Assembly: GCA_029204225.1 (NCBI GenBank)
Contig: CM055108.1
Coordinates: forward strand, 6,201,599-6,265,598
DNA: 64,000 bases
Direction: 5' to 3'
Source: Diphasiastrum complanatum
Taxonomy: Eukaryota; Streptophyta; Lycopodiopsida; Lycopodiales; Lycopodiaceae
The position numbers and the translations under genes were made by a program. Shown one piece after another: positions 11,677 to 21,049 of the stretch (the stretch's first letter is position 1; each line of letters begins with the position of its first letter). A model generated the notes under the pieces. That model ran no database searches. It saw nothing but the letters and a program-made list of their open reading frames with translations, and had not been told where the DNA came from.

Positions 11677-12330
11677 TCATGTTACCATCTCCAATTTTCT
11701 CATCAAACTGAGACTTCCCAAGTTCAAGTGACCAAGCCTCTTATGCCACAACTCAGTTTGCGATGGAATGGATAATACAAGTCCATGTTGCCTCTTGATT
11801 GTAGCATTCAACCTATACAATTTTTTATTGGACTCCCTTACTCCATCCACAATAACTTTGAACTTTTGGTTCACATCCTTCACAAAGCAACGATCATGGG
11901 CGAATTCTACTTTCAACTTTTGATCAGTAATGACTCCAACAGAAAGTAGATTTTTCTTCAAACCTGGTACGTAAAGCACCTCGCTGATCATCCTGCTTTT
12001 GCCATCAGGTAGTTGGATTGAAACAGTGCCTATCCCCTTGATCTTGCACACCTCACCATTTGCTTGTGAAACGGACGTTCCATTATCCAACACTTTCATG
12101 CTACTGAACCAATTCTTGTTACCTGTTATGTGTCTTGTGGCTCCCGAGTCAATATACCACGCTTGATCATCTTGATTAGATGACAATGCAGATATGAAGA
12201 TGCTAGAATCTTCAATATCACCCTCATCGACGAGGTTACCTGCTTGCTTTGGTTTTCCCTTGTCTTGTTTCACCAAGAATTTGCAACATTCACTCCAATG
12301 GCCCTCTTTACCACAATGGAAGCACTTGCC
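11677..12330 (-). pseudogene. Copia zinc knuckle, protease and pre-integrase
   Basis: A CCHC nucleic-acid-binding knuckle (CFHCGKEGHWSEC, around 12280-12320) belongs to the C-terminal gag. It is followed by the aspartic protease motif WYIDSGATRHIT, then YVPGLKKNLLSVG and the gag-pre-integrase block LWHKRLGHLNLGSL. The protease would cut the polyprotein. The frame from 12276 to 11677 is open; a TGA ends it just before the integrase zinc-binding cysteines. Confidence 0.88.
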
Positions 12331-12384
12331 TTTCTTCTTGGTCTTATTAGAAGATCCCTCATCCTCCTGAGACTTGACAAATTG

Positions 12385-13051
12385 CTACTTAGACTTCTTC
12401 TTGCCCTTGCTCTTGCCTTGTTTCTGGCATGTCGCAAGTGCCTGATTGTCAGTATTTTGATGTCTAGCTTTCACCATTTCTCGTCGTTGCTCTTCTTGCA
12501 TCAAGATCCCTATGAGCTCCTCAAAGGTTGGCAATCTTTCTCTTGATGCTATTCTGCTCACAAACATCTGATAGGGTTCTGCAATGCTGCACAATGCATT
12601 GTGCACCAGCTCCACATCACGTATGCGCTCACCAATAGAATGCGGTTCATCCCTCATTGTCTTGATTCTAGTCATATACGTCTGAATGTGCTCTCCTTGC
12701 TCCATGCGGGCACTATTCAACTTTGACTTCAGAAACATGATTTTTGATGGATTGACGTCTCGAACTGCTCCTTTAGCACATCCCATGCCTGTCTGGGTGT
12801 AACAGCATCACAAACGTGGGTAATGATGTGATCCTTCACTGACAAGGTAATGAAGGTCAAAGCTTTCCTCAACTTTTTGTCGAACACTTGATATCCACTT
12901 CATTTGGCGGCCTTCTCTCATTGCCTGTGACAACTTCCCACACGTCTTTCTCCATCAATATGTTTTTCATTTTGAATTTCCACACTGCATAGTTGGAAAT
13001 CCCGTCCAATTTGCTACTTTTACTCAAAATGGACTCTCCCATGTTTGCCAT
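12385..13051 (-). pseudogene. Copia gag (capsid) region
   Basis: Structural gag protein that packages the RNA. The likely start is ATG 13051 (MANMGESILSKSSKLDGISN). The family blocks FKMKNILMEKDVWEVV and, in a second frame from 12786, LKSKLNSARMEQGEHIQTYM and IASRERLPTFEELIGILMQEE are visible. The two frames are joined through about 80 bases with stops and at least one frameshift. The second ends at a TAG (12385) just before the zinc knuckle, in place of what should be a continuous frame. Confidence 0.82.
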
Positions 13052-14339
13052 CGCAAAACTGCTTGAAACTTCTGTCGTAGGCTAAAAACAGTATGTCGAG
13101 GCCAACAGTGATGTCAAAAGTTGAAAATAATGACCTGCACTTTTTCCCTTACCAGGCAACTCACGGCTTTTCCACCAATTTGAAAGGCAAATCGGCGTCG
13201 CCTGCCGAAATGCACTCAGTCATCAACTCCCAACTACTTGTCCAGTGGAATGGTGAAATCACTTTTGGCGCACTCCAAACACTTTCTCCGCTGCAATCAC
13301 TCTGTTTTGTTGTACCATACTTGCAGCCACAGTCCGGGTGCCCTTCGTTTGGAGGTTATAGCCTTTTGTTTGGGTCAAAACGGACAAAGGACCCAAAAAT
13401 AGGGACTTTTCTCGTTTTTGAATTGTTTCTTCAAAGGAAGAAACTTCACACTTCATGAACTTGGGACCCAACTCAACTTTCAATGTGAAAATTTTTATTG
13501 AAGTTGAATGGCTATATTTACCTCAAAGCCTCTTTGCCTTCTTCAGACTCCATCTAAAGGTCGATTTTGATCCAACTATGGATATTCATCTTAAGTAGCA
13601 CGATCTCAACCGTCACTCCGTATCTACTCTCAATCCTATAGCTGTGATGTTTCCAAAACGTTGAAACAGGGTACTCCAGCCGCTGGACACTTCGGAGCGC
13701 TACAGCTCCACTCTCTTCACCGCGCACGATAGCCTCCTTGCGGCCTCCTTCTCTCCTTCACGAGCTTCAAGCTATGGCTGCAGGGTTTTGGCCACCCAGC
13801 TCTTGTAGATCCAGTGCGTTGTACTGCTTGCGGCTGTCCACGACCACTTCAAGTCTGATTCATACTGCTAGGGCGCCCTTCTCTGAGATTTCACAGCAAC
13901 CAAAACAGTTCAGAATAGAGAGAAAACCAAGTATTTAGGCTTCTAAACCCTTGACCAGGGTTTTGCTTGCAACTTTTGATCTTGGCTTGCTTTTCACAGC
14001 TCTCTGGCTAGCCAAATCAATTGCTCTGAGGTCGCCCTACCACTGGAAAGCTGATGCTTCAATCAGTCAGTTTGTCGAACGCGATTGATTGCACTGCAAA
14101 CACCGAATAGCCTACTTCAAAATTTCAAAATTCCGTTTGCCGAGGTCCTGATTCAGCCGACAAGCCTTGTCTCTGAATCCTCACACAGTCTCAAGCTTAC
14201 CAAGCTTCTGTGTGCTAAACTCTCTGCACCAGTGTTTCTCCTTCCGTCTTCAACCCACCGTAAACCCCAAACTCTCAGAAGACAGTTCTCCCAAAGCTCT
14301 CTTCAACGGCGATGTTGTACTATGTACACTCCCTGTATC
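13052..14339 (-). other. Copia leader between PBS and gag
   Basis: About 1.28 kb separates the primer-binding site from the gag start, long for a copia leader. Short ORFs on both strands, such as plus 13093-13458, match no known product. It may hold packaging signals or an inserted sequence; nothing else is recognised. Confidence 0.5.
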
Positions 14340-14351
14340 GCTCTGATACCA
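14340..14351 (-). promoter_or_regulatory. Primer-binding site (initiator Met tRNA)
   Basis: Minus strand TGGTATCAGAGC, complementary to the 3' end of plant initiator methionine tRNA, three bases after the TAGAAT...ATTCTA LTR end. Confidence 0.85.
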
Positions 14352-14354
14352 ACT

Positions 14355-14611
14355 TAGAATTTGCTTTGCACAGGAACACAGATCATGCTACACAGTAACA
14401 CAGACAAAAAACACTCTCCACAGCAAGCTCACATAGCAACTGTATTTCTCAAAATGAAATTACACTGTACATATAGTTGTTCACTCAGGCAACCCATGCA
14501 TGACCCAAGTTGCCGTTGGCGGGATGCGTGTCCCGTCGACTTGCCTCGTGGCGAGGCCAACTGATCCTTATCCACTGATAGGACCCACAGTACATTAGCA
14601 CAGTGATTCTA
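14355..14611 (-). repeat. 5' LTR of copia element
   Basis: Pairs with 8919-9175, same 257-base length, with about 12 differences. It would supply the element's promoter. Confidence 0.8.
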
Positions 14612-14619
14612 CTTTAATT

Positions 14620-14940
14620 CTAACTGGAAGGCCCCGATCGAAGGGCCTTTTGCCCTGGGAGACAATCGTCTGAGGGCGTCATCATACCATGCAAAAGGCC
14701 CCCTTGGGCCTTTTGGCTTTCCTTCATGCTTTGCCTTGATGAAGCCCTCAGGTTGCCTCATGTAGATCTCTTCCTCCAAATAACCATTGAGAAATGCATT
14801 TGTGAAGTCAAGTTGGAATAGCTCCCACTTGAAGGTTGTAGCAAAACTAATGATCAACCTGACAGTAACAAGCTTAGCCACATGAGCAAAAGTCTCATCA
14901 TAATCAATGCCTTTGGTTTATAAAAAACGTTTGGCTACTT
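14620..14940 (-). pseudogene. Copia reverse transcriptase fragment
   Basis: Minus strand reads VAKRFL, a stop, TKGIDYDETFAHVAK, then LFQLDFTNAFLNGYLEEEIYM and QPEGFIKAKHEGK, which are the central RT blocks of a copia element different from its neighbour. It stops matching near 14700, where an unrelated KGPRGPF sequence starts, and at 14940, where the TRIM-like repeat begins. About 80 residues remain; no active-site YVDD. It is a remnant into or next to which the full copia element and the TRIM-like array inserted. Confidence 0.75.
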
Positions 14941-15068
14941 GTCATAGCCACACTCTAGGAACACAAATGGACGAGTAGCTCAATGGTAGAGCACCCCACC
15001 GAAATGGGGGAGGTCCTAGGTTCAATCCCTAGCCTGACCACACACACCTAGTGTAAAAACTTTTCACA
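14941..15068 (+). repeat. TRIM LTR copy A, 5'-truncated
   Basis: Shares ACTCTAGGAACACAAATGGA and the tRNA-like segment with the copy at 15383 and ends TTTTCACA. About 30 bases of its 5' end are missing or rearranged where it meets the copia RT fragment. Confidence 0.6.
14969..15040 (+). other. tRNA-like segment in LTR copy A
   Basis: A 72-base segment with an A box (TAGCTCAATGG) and a B box (GGTTCAATCCC). It folds as a D arm GCTC/GAGC, an anticodon-type stem CCCC/GGGG, a T arm CTAGG/CCTAG with a seven-base loop, and an acceptor stem with five of seven pairs. It resembles glycine-type tRNAs in the D-arm region by eye. The acceptor mismatches and non-canonical anticodon loop argue against a working tRNA. 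Confidence 0.6.
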
Positions 15069-15141
15069 TGGTATCAAAGCCATGGTCGTGGGTGTGGTCT
15101 AGGTGGGCAGTAGCTAAAAAGGACTATGCCTTGAGGGGGAG
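15069..15141 (+). promoter_or_regulatory. TRIM internal domain 1: PBS and purine tract
   Basis: Starts TGGTATCAAAGCCATGG, one mismatch from the initiator-Met tRNA complement over its first 12 bases, and ends with the purine tract TTGAGGGGGAG at 15131-15141. No ORF. Confidence 0.6.
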
Positions 15142-15299
15142 TTTTAGACTCAGTGTCAAGGCTATCGCCCTTGTAGAACAGTATGGGAATACAAATGGAC
15201 GGGTAGCTCAGTGGTAGAGCACCAATGGGGGAGGTCCTAGGTTCCCTAGCCCGCAATCCCTAGCCCAACCACACACACCGACTGTTAAAACTTTTCACA
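15142..15299 (+). repeat. TRIM LTR copy B
   Basis: A 158-base block between the two purine tracts and PBS-like motifs. It begins TTTTAGACT instead of TGTTAGAA. It contains a tRNA-like segment at 15197-15271 with an intact A box, but its B box is broken by a small deletion and a duplication. Confidence 0.55.
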
Positions 15300-15382
15300 T
15301 GGTATTGTGGGTGGTATCAGCGCCATGGTTGTGGTGTGGTCTAGGCGGGTGTAGCTAAATAGGGCTATGCCTTGAGGGGGAG
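15300..15382 (+). promoter_or_regulatory. TRIM internal domain 2: PBS and purine tract
   Basis: About 83 bases. The PBS-like motif TGGTATCAGCGCCATGG sits 12 bases inside a partial duplicate (TGGTATTGTGGG). It ends with the purine tract TTGAGGGGGAG at 15372-15382. Confidence 0.55.
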
Positions 15383-15546
15383 TGTTAGAAAGTGTCAAGG
15401 TATAGCCCTTGCAGAACACTCTAGGAACACAAATGGATGGGTAGCTTAGTGGTAGAGCACCCCGCCAAAATGGGGGAGGTCCTAGGTTCAATCCCTAGCC
15501 CAATCCCTAGCCCGACCACACACACTAAGTGTAAAAACTTCTCACA
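15383..15546 (+). repeat. TRIM LTR copy C, best preserved
   Basis: A 164-base block with TG...CA ends. The tRNA-like segment is 15435-15518, with A box TAGCTTAGTGG and B box GGTTCAATCCC. Apart from a 12-base duplication before the 3' acceptor strand, six of seven acceptor pairs form. Confidence 0.6.
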
Positions 15547-16029
15547 GTCCTCTTTAGGAGTTTTGTTTTGCATCTATTTCCTTGAACCGATCATAAATTT
15601 TGGCAACGTGTCACATCTTCAAGGAAAGACAACAAATTTCAATGACATTTGTTTTGATGGTCAACCAACAAACCTAGGATAAATTGCAACTTGACCAAAT
15701 TTGAATCTAAAGTTGGAATCTTCCAAGAGAAAATTGTTGAAATATTGAATATGAGTATTCAAGTATTTATTTCCCATTTAATATGAGATTAACTTTATAA
15801 TAGTCAATTATTATAAAGGCTTTACAAAAAGCTTCTTGAAAAACATCCTAGATGATTCGTTTGCACTGAAGATCATGCCACCATGATGATCATTTTTGTT
15901 GAGAAACATGAGTAGCACTATTATTCTAGAATCATCAACAACGAATTGAAGATTGAAGTAGCTTGCTGACCGTCTAAGCCAATCCTTTACAACTTTAGGT
16001 TTCTTGTCATTTCACTCGCACACCACACC
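15547..16029. other. Unassigned retroelement-like DNA
   Basis: AT-rich with no readable frame. Minus-strand bits near 15560-15690 read vaguely like retrotransposon gag, but are too short to call. Confidence 0.3.
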
Positions 16030-16920
16030 TTTAATACCTTATGTTGTTCCAAAGGTTACAAAGTTCTATCGCTGTAATCCTAATGTTGCGGATCTGATAA
16101 GAAAAGAGCTTCAGAGATTGCTTGACGCTGATTTCATTTATGAGATCAAGCATACCAAATAGGTTTCACCAATTGTCATTGTTCCTAATAAGAATGGGAA
16201 ATTGAGAATTTGTGTGAATCTCAAAAAAGTAACGAGAAAAGACCACTTTCTGTTACCTTTTACTGAAAGAATTTTGGACCGCTTTGCTGGAGCGAAAGCT
16301 TATAATTTTCTGGATGGATTTAGTGGTTACAACCAAGTCAAAATTGCACCTGAAGATTGTCATAAAATAGCCTTTGCAACACAATGGGGGACCTATGCCT
16401 ACAAAGTAATGCCATTTGGACTCTGTAATACACCAAGTCTGTTTTAAAGAGTAATGTAATCTGCTCTTAAAGATTATCTACAGAAATTCCTTGAAATTCA
16501 CTTGGATGACCTTGGAGTCCATAGCACAAACTCAGACCACCCGGATTGATTGAAAAAAGTATTTAAACGTTGTCGCAAGTATCAAATTTCCTTGAATCCA
16601 GAAAAATGCCAGATATGGGTTTCCCATGGAGTTGTTCTTGGACATGTGATATCAAGACATGGCATTGCCACAGATTATTCTAAAATCAAGGTTATTGTGG
16701 AATTGCCACCGCCAACAACAATTCGTGGAGTTTATGTGTTTATAGGTCATGCGAACTATTATCTTTTTATTATCTTCTTTGCTGATCTTGCAAGACCTAT
16801 ATACAAACTGACCATTGTTCCTATTTGGACAGTTGAAGCGTTAGAAGCCTTTGAAAAATTAAAAAAAAACATTAGCTTCAACACCAATACTTCGTTCTCC
16901 AGATTGGACAATTGAATTTC
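16030..16920 (+). pseudogene. Gypsy reverse transcriptase (decayed)
   Basis: Ty3/gypsy pol on the plus strand. The RT blocks are in order: YEIKHTK then VSPIVIVPNKNGKLRICVN, FLDGFSGYNQVKIAPED, TYAYKVMPFGLCNTPS, the active-site region IHLDDLGVHS (usual form YxDD), then NPEKCQIWVSHGVVLGHVIS and the thumb. It is interrupted by stops after HTK, at LF, at the start of the YxDD block and at D/L. It would copy the RNA; this copy cannot. Confidence 0.85.
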
Positions 16921-17400
16921 ATGTTCACACTGATGCCTCAAAATATGGAATTGGATCAGTTTTGACGCAGCTAGCAGATGAATATAAGAAAGACTATCCA
17001 ATACGATTTGCAAGCAGACTGCTTATAGACCCAGAGAAGAACTATTCAACAATAGAACGTGAAGCGTTAGCCATGATTTTTTATGTACAAAAATTTTGAC
17101 ATTACCTCATGAAAATGCACTTTGCATTTTATACGGATCACCAGCCGTTACTTTACTTGGTAAACAAGACATGCAATACAGGGCATATTGCAAGATGGTT
17201 ACTGTTATTGACTGAATTTGACTTTTGAATCGTGGTTCATAAGGGAAAGCAACATTATCTTGCCGACCATGTTTCACAAATTGAATCCGCACCAGTTAAT
17301 ATTGAAGTGGATGATGAATTACCAGATGCTGCATTATTCTATGTAGAGGCAGTACCTGAGTGGACAACAGATATTGTTGAGTACTTGATGCCCGGGACAA
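16905..17400 (+). pseudogene. Gypsy RNase H (decayed)
   Basis: EFHVHTDASKYGIGSVLTQ (catalytic Asp), YSTIEREALAMIFYV (Glu), FAFYTDHQPLLYLVN (Asp) and HYLADHVSQIE form the gypsy RNase H. Two TGA stops lie inside (near 17098 and 17226). It follows directly on from the RT frame after a frameshift at about 16910. Confidence 0.85.
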
Positions 17401-18628
17401 CCGAATGACTCTTTGACAAAGTACATAAGAGGCAATTGATTCATAAGGCCCAACCTTATCAATTGATTGCGGGTCAGTTGTATCGTCGTGGATCAGACAA
17501 TATTCTACATAGATGTGTTTTACCACATGAAATATCAGATTTAATCATGTTTTCACATGATGGCATGGGTGGAGGACACTTCTTTACAGATATTATTGTT
17601 CACAAACTTTTGCAATCAGGTTGTTGGTGGCCTATGCTTCATAAGGACACAGAAAATTCTATTCAGACATGTGATGTTTGCCAACGAGCACGACGGCCTA
17701 CTAGATAGAACTATGAACCCTTACATCCGATTTTATCACAAACGCCATTTGAAAAATGGGGCCTAGATTATATTGGTCCTATTCATCCTGCCGCGCGAGG
17801 ATCTCAGACCCGATACATTATCGTAGCAATTGATTATATGACCGAGTGGGTTGAAGCCAAAGCTGTCAAAGTTGTTGATGCAAAATCCACGGCCAAGTTT
17901 CTCTATGAAAATATTATTATCAGATTTGGATGTCCGATCAAGATTGTTAGTGACCAAGGTACACACTTTGTTAATCAAACGATAAAGTATTTACTGAAAG
18001 ATTTTTTTGTTATACACCGCTTTAGTACTCCATATTATCCTAGAGGGAATGGCCAAGCCTAATCTTCCAATAAGATTCTCTGTATTATCATGACAAAAAT
18101 AGCTGAAGCGAGTCGGTCTGATTGAGAACATAAACTACATGCAGCATTATGGGCATTTAGAACCACTTACAAGAGTAGTACAAATCAAACACCCTTTCAA
18201 CTTGTTTATGGTCAAGATGTTGTCATGCCAATTGAATTTTTAATACCATCCTTATGCATAGCAGCAATAGAGCGACTAAATGATGACAGGTCTTTACAAC
18301 TATGTCATGAAGCTTTGCACAAATTGTGTGAAACAAGATTGATGGCAGTTCATGCGTTGGCAACAGAGAAAGCCCGCCGGAAGGACTGGCACGATCATCG
18401 ATTACACAAAAAGGATCTGAAAGAAGGAGATCTAGCATTGATGTACAAAACCAAGCTGATCAAGGAGAAATAAAAGTTTACCGGTGAAGGCTCGTATAGA
18501 GTGAAGGAAATCTTGAACTATGGAGCAGTGATTTTGGAACACTTGGATGGTAGACGCTTTGTTACTCCCGTGAATGGCAGCCGATTACGCAAGTTTTGGC
18601 AGCCTGCTCCACCAGTTCAGCAACCATG
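17400..18628 (+). pseudogene. Gypsy integrase (decayed), Tat/Athila-like
   Basis: The zinc-binding HHCC region includes CDVCQRARRPTR. The DDE core follows: LDYIGPIHPAA (Asp), VSDQGTHFVN (Asp), STPYYPRGNGQA (Glu expected just after, where a TAA now stands). Then come LWAFRTTYKSSTNQTPFQLVYG and KEGDLALMYKTK. Stops occur at about 17406, 17706, 18060, 18124 and 18471. The wording of these blocks fits the Tat/Athila side of plant gypsy elements. The frame ends near 18628 at FWQPAPPVQQP. Confidence 0.82.
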
Positions 18629-19387
18629 ATCCAAATGATTTTTTATTTTATTTGTTTTTCAATTCTTGTTTTCACTACTTAATTGATACTTTTTGGAAAA
18701 GATAGTATGAAAAAAAAATGAAAAATGAGAAAAAAATGATAAGCAAAAGTCAGAAATGTTATTAGATCAGAAACATTGAAGAAAAGTATTTTTAGGATTT
18801 AGATCTTTATGGGAAAATGACTTGGGAAATTAATGTTCTAGTCATTTTTTGCACAAATTGTGTTAGAATTGTTCGCCAAGGTTTCAAAAGCAAGATCCAC
18901 CTCAGATATACCCATATTGAGTCGGGCGAACGTTCTTTTTACCAGTTGGTACCTATTTTGACGTTAGGCGAATGATCAACTTTATGCCATTTTGGGAACC
19001 TTCGTTGAGCATCTTACTATGCTCAGTAACCTTCGCCGACATGCCAGATGGATTTAAAATGCTAGGCCGGCTATAGGTTTAGATCCTGAAAATTTGCATT
19101 TGTGACAATACCTGGGCGAAGGATGATCTTGGGCGAAAGTTGAACCTTCGTCATACCTGGAAAATGTTCGCCGGATAGGTTCAGAGCTTCAGAAACCTTC
19201 GCTAGGATTTTTATAACCTATTTTCACGGTACTGAACAAACCTGCAAATTTTTGTCCGGAATTGATCAGCCAAACTAGTATTTTGTGTAATGGACCCTCC
19301 AAATTCACCTATAAGTAGGCCGAATTCGATTCATTTCTCACTTGTGCTAGCGGAGCTCCTGAAAATTTTCCTCATGACCCAAACTTT
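18629..19387 (+). other. Spacer after gypsy integrase
   Basis: Non-coding, with repeated TTCGCC/GGCGAA motifs between ~18870 and 19200 and an A-rich start. No LTR start or purine tract is identifiable, so the 3' end of the gypsy element cannot be placed here. Confidence 0.4.
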
Positions 19388-19441
19388 TTGGCAACTTTTT
19401 TCTACCTTCTAATATACAATCGCACTTACTGTCTAGTCACC

Positions 19442-20100
19442 ATGTCTTCTACCGACACTTCTCAGCCTCCGAAATACTTTGTTAATCGTGGTGTTCCAAC
19501 TTCAACGGACATCATGATGCTCCCTAGCGCAAGCATGGTCGCTCAATGGATGACCCTTGTCGGGCCTTTGCTCATGGCAATGGGAATCTACGAGCGCGCC
19601 TTCTCTGAAAAAATCAACATGCATTCCATTACCATGGCCTTTAGCATGTGGACCGAGGCCAAGTATAAGTTTTATGTCACTTTTCAGAATACCACACACA
19701 AGGTGTGTGTTATTGAAGCCGCCCTTGCTGCCATAGGAATCACATCTGGTAAGGAGCCATCTCCAAACCATAAGCACGCAAAGAACGTGATCAAGCCATT
19801 CATTGACACCTCAGTTGAGTTCTACTGGACTCATGACGGGTATCTCCTAGACTCCATTCGAGATCCTGTCATCCAAGCTGCAGCTCAACTTCTGAACAAC
19901 TTCTTGATGGTTGGCAACCTCAGGAAGGAACGAATTTCCTCACAAATCCTACACCGTCTTGTTGACTCCAACTACAAGATAGGATCTAGCACCCTTGAGT
20001 CTTATAACTGGTATAAAACGGTTTTTTGAGAGTTGAAGAGGGCAATCAAGGAGAACACCAAGCAGCAATTTGTGGCTGGCCCTCTCCTCTCTCTGTTATA
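19442..20100 (+). pseudogene. Extra ORF downstream of gypsy integrase
   Basis: The ORF opens at 19388; the second ATG at 19442 (MSSTDTSQPPKYF) is a more natural start. It runs to a TGA at 20029 and continues in frame to about 20100. I do not recognise it. It sits where Athila-type plant gypsy elements carry an extra, sometimes called envelope-like, ORF; this is a positional inference only. No signal peptide or transmembrane segment is obvious beyond one moderately hydrophobic stretch (MTLVGPLLMAMGIY). Its end fuses into copia gag near 20100. Confidence 0.45.
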
Positions 20101-20557
20101 TGTCTCTTACCTGGAGGACAGGGGACTTAGAGATGAGTATGACAATATTGTGCAGACTTATGATGTCAGGGAGGAACTTCCATCCTTGTAGACACTGCAA
20201 GGTGTTCTCATTGCTGAAGAAAGCAGGCAAGAGAACAAGATGCTGAGGATCAACAGACTTTCATTGAAAGATGGTGGAGATGACAAAGCACTCTTCATCA
20301 GAGACAAGTCAAGAGGCAAGGCCAAAGGTCAACAACACTTCAAGAAAGACAAAGCCAAAGAAGATGGTGAGGATGAGTCCTGACAAGTTGCAACATCCAG
20401 TGGCAAGAAGAAGCTGTCAAAGATCAAGTGTTTTTTCTATGGCAAGAAAGGCCACTATGCATCAAACTGTTTCAAGAAGAAGAACCAATCTAAGCAAGCT
20501 AACCTTACTAATGAGGATGAGTGTGAGGGTGTTGAGAGTGAAAGAGATGACTCTTTA
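20100..20557 (+). pseudogene. Copia gag C-terminus and zinc knuckle
   Basis: From about 20130 the frame reads DEYDNIVQTYDVREELPSL, a typical copia gag end, then a stop, AEESRQENKM and a Lys-rich linker. The knuckle is CFFYGKKGHYASNC, in which the second cysteine of CCHC is replaced by Tyr. The gag N-terminus, leader and 5' LTR of this copia element are absent; the unrelated extra ORF adjoins instead. Confidence 0.7.
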
Positions 20558-21049
20558 ATGATGTCTAATTTTTCATCTTTTCCTTTCAAGAATGAAGAAG
20601 TCTGGTGGATAGATAGTGGGGCTAGTTCCCATATGTCTAGTTCTAGAAACTCTTTCACAAGTCTCATGCCATATCTAGGTGGAAAAAGATCAATCTATAC
20701 TGCTAATAATGTAGAGTGTAGAATTGAAGGAATAGGTAGTATTCCACTGCATGCATCATCATCAAAATCTTTTTGCTTGCATGATGTACTTTATTTACCT
20801 AGACTAACCAAAAATCTCATTAGTGTAGGACAGTTGTTTGATAGTGGATTGGATGTCAAGTTTCAAGTTGACAAGTGTATAATCTCAAGAGAAAATGAAG
20901 GTATTTCTAGAGGATCTAGAATTGGTAAGTTGTACAAACTAGATTCTAGGGAGAGTGCTAACATTTCAAATATTGCTTATGAGACCAAGGTTCTTCAGGA
21001 GGATCTGTGGCATAAGAGATTGGGACATCCCAATTTCAAAGCCATGTGA
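20558..21049 (+). pseudogene. Copia protease and pre-integrase
   Basis: Aspartic protease motif WWIDSGASSHMSSSRNSF, then YLPRLTKNLISVGQL and the gag-pre-integrase block LWHKRLGHPNFKAM. The open frame ends at a TGA at 21049. It continues in frame with the integrase zinc-binding region. Confidence 0.85.

Larger units (their letters stand above)
8917..14614 (-). mobile_element. Ty1/copia retrotransposon, nearly complete
   Basis: Two 257-base direct repeats (8919-9175 and 14355-14611) flank an internal region. In minus order it holds a primer-binding site, gag, protease, integrase, reverse transcriptase and RNase H, the copia order. The LTR copies differ at about a dozen positions by eye, mostly transitions. 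The polyprotein is broken by several stops and frameshifts, so the copy is not expected to be autonomous. No matching target-site duplication is evident: flanks near AGACT on the left and CTTTA on the right. It lies next to an unrelated copia RT fragment at 14620. Confidence 0.9.
14941..15546 (+). mobile_element. TRIM-like tandem LTR array carrying tRNA-like sequences
   Basis: Three related ~160-base blocks (14941-15068 truncated, 15142-15299, 15383-15546) alternate with two short spacers (15069-15141 and 15300-15382). Each spacer starts with a sequence close to the initiator-Met primer-binding site (TGGTATCAAAGCCATGG) and ends with the purine tract TTGAGGGGGAG. The best-preserved block starts TGTTAGAA and ends CTCACA. 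This LTR-PBS-PPT-LTR layout with ~70-80-base interiors and no coding is that of terminal-repeat retrotransposons in miniature. Every LTR contains a tRNA-like segment. An alternative is a tandem tRNA-derived SINE, but that would not explain the PBS and PPT at the block edges. Confidence 0.65.

Noticed and set aside
13093-13458. Plus-strand 121-residue ORF
   Set aside because: It is antisense within the leader of the minus-strand copia element and has no recognisable domain.
14969-15518. Three functional tRNA genes
   Set aside because: Acceptor stems carry mismatches, anticodon loops are not canonical, copy B lacks a B box, and each lies inside an LTR-like repeat.
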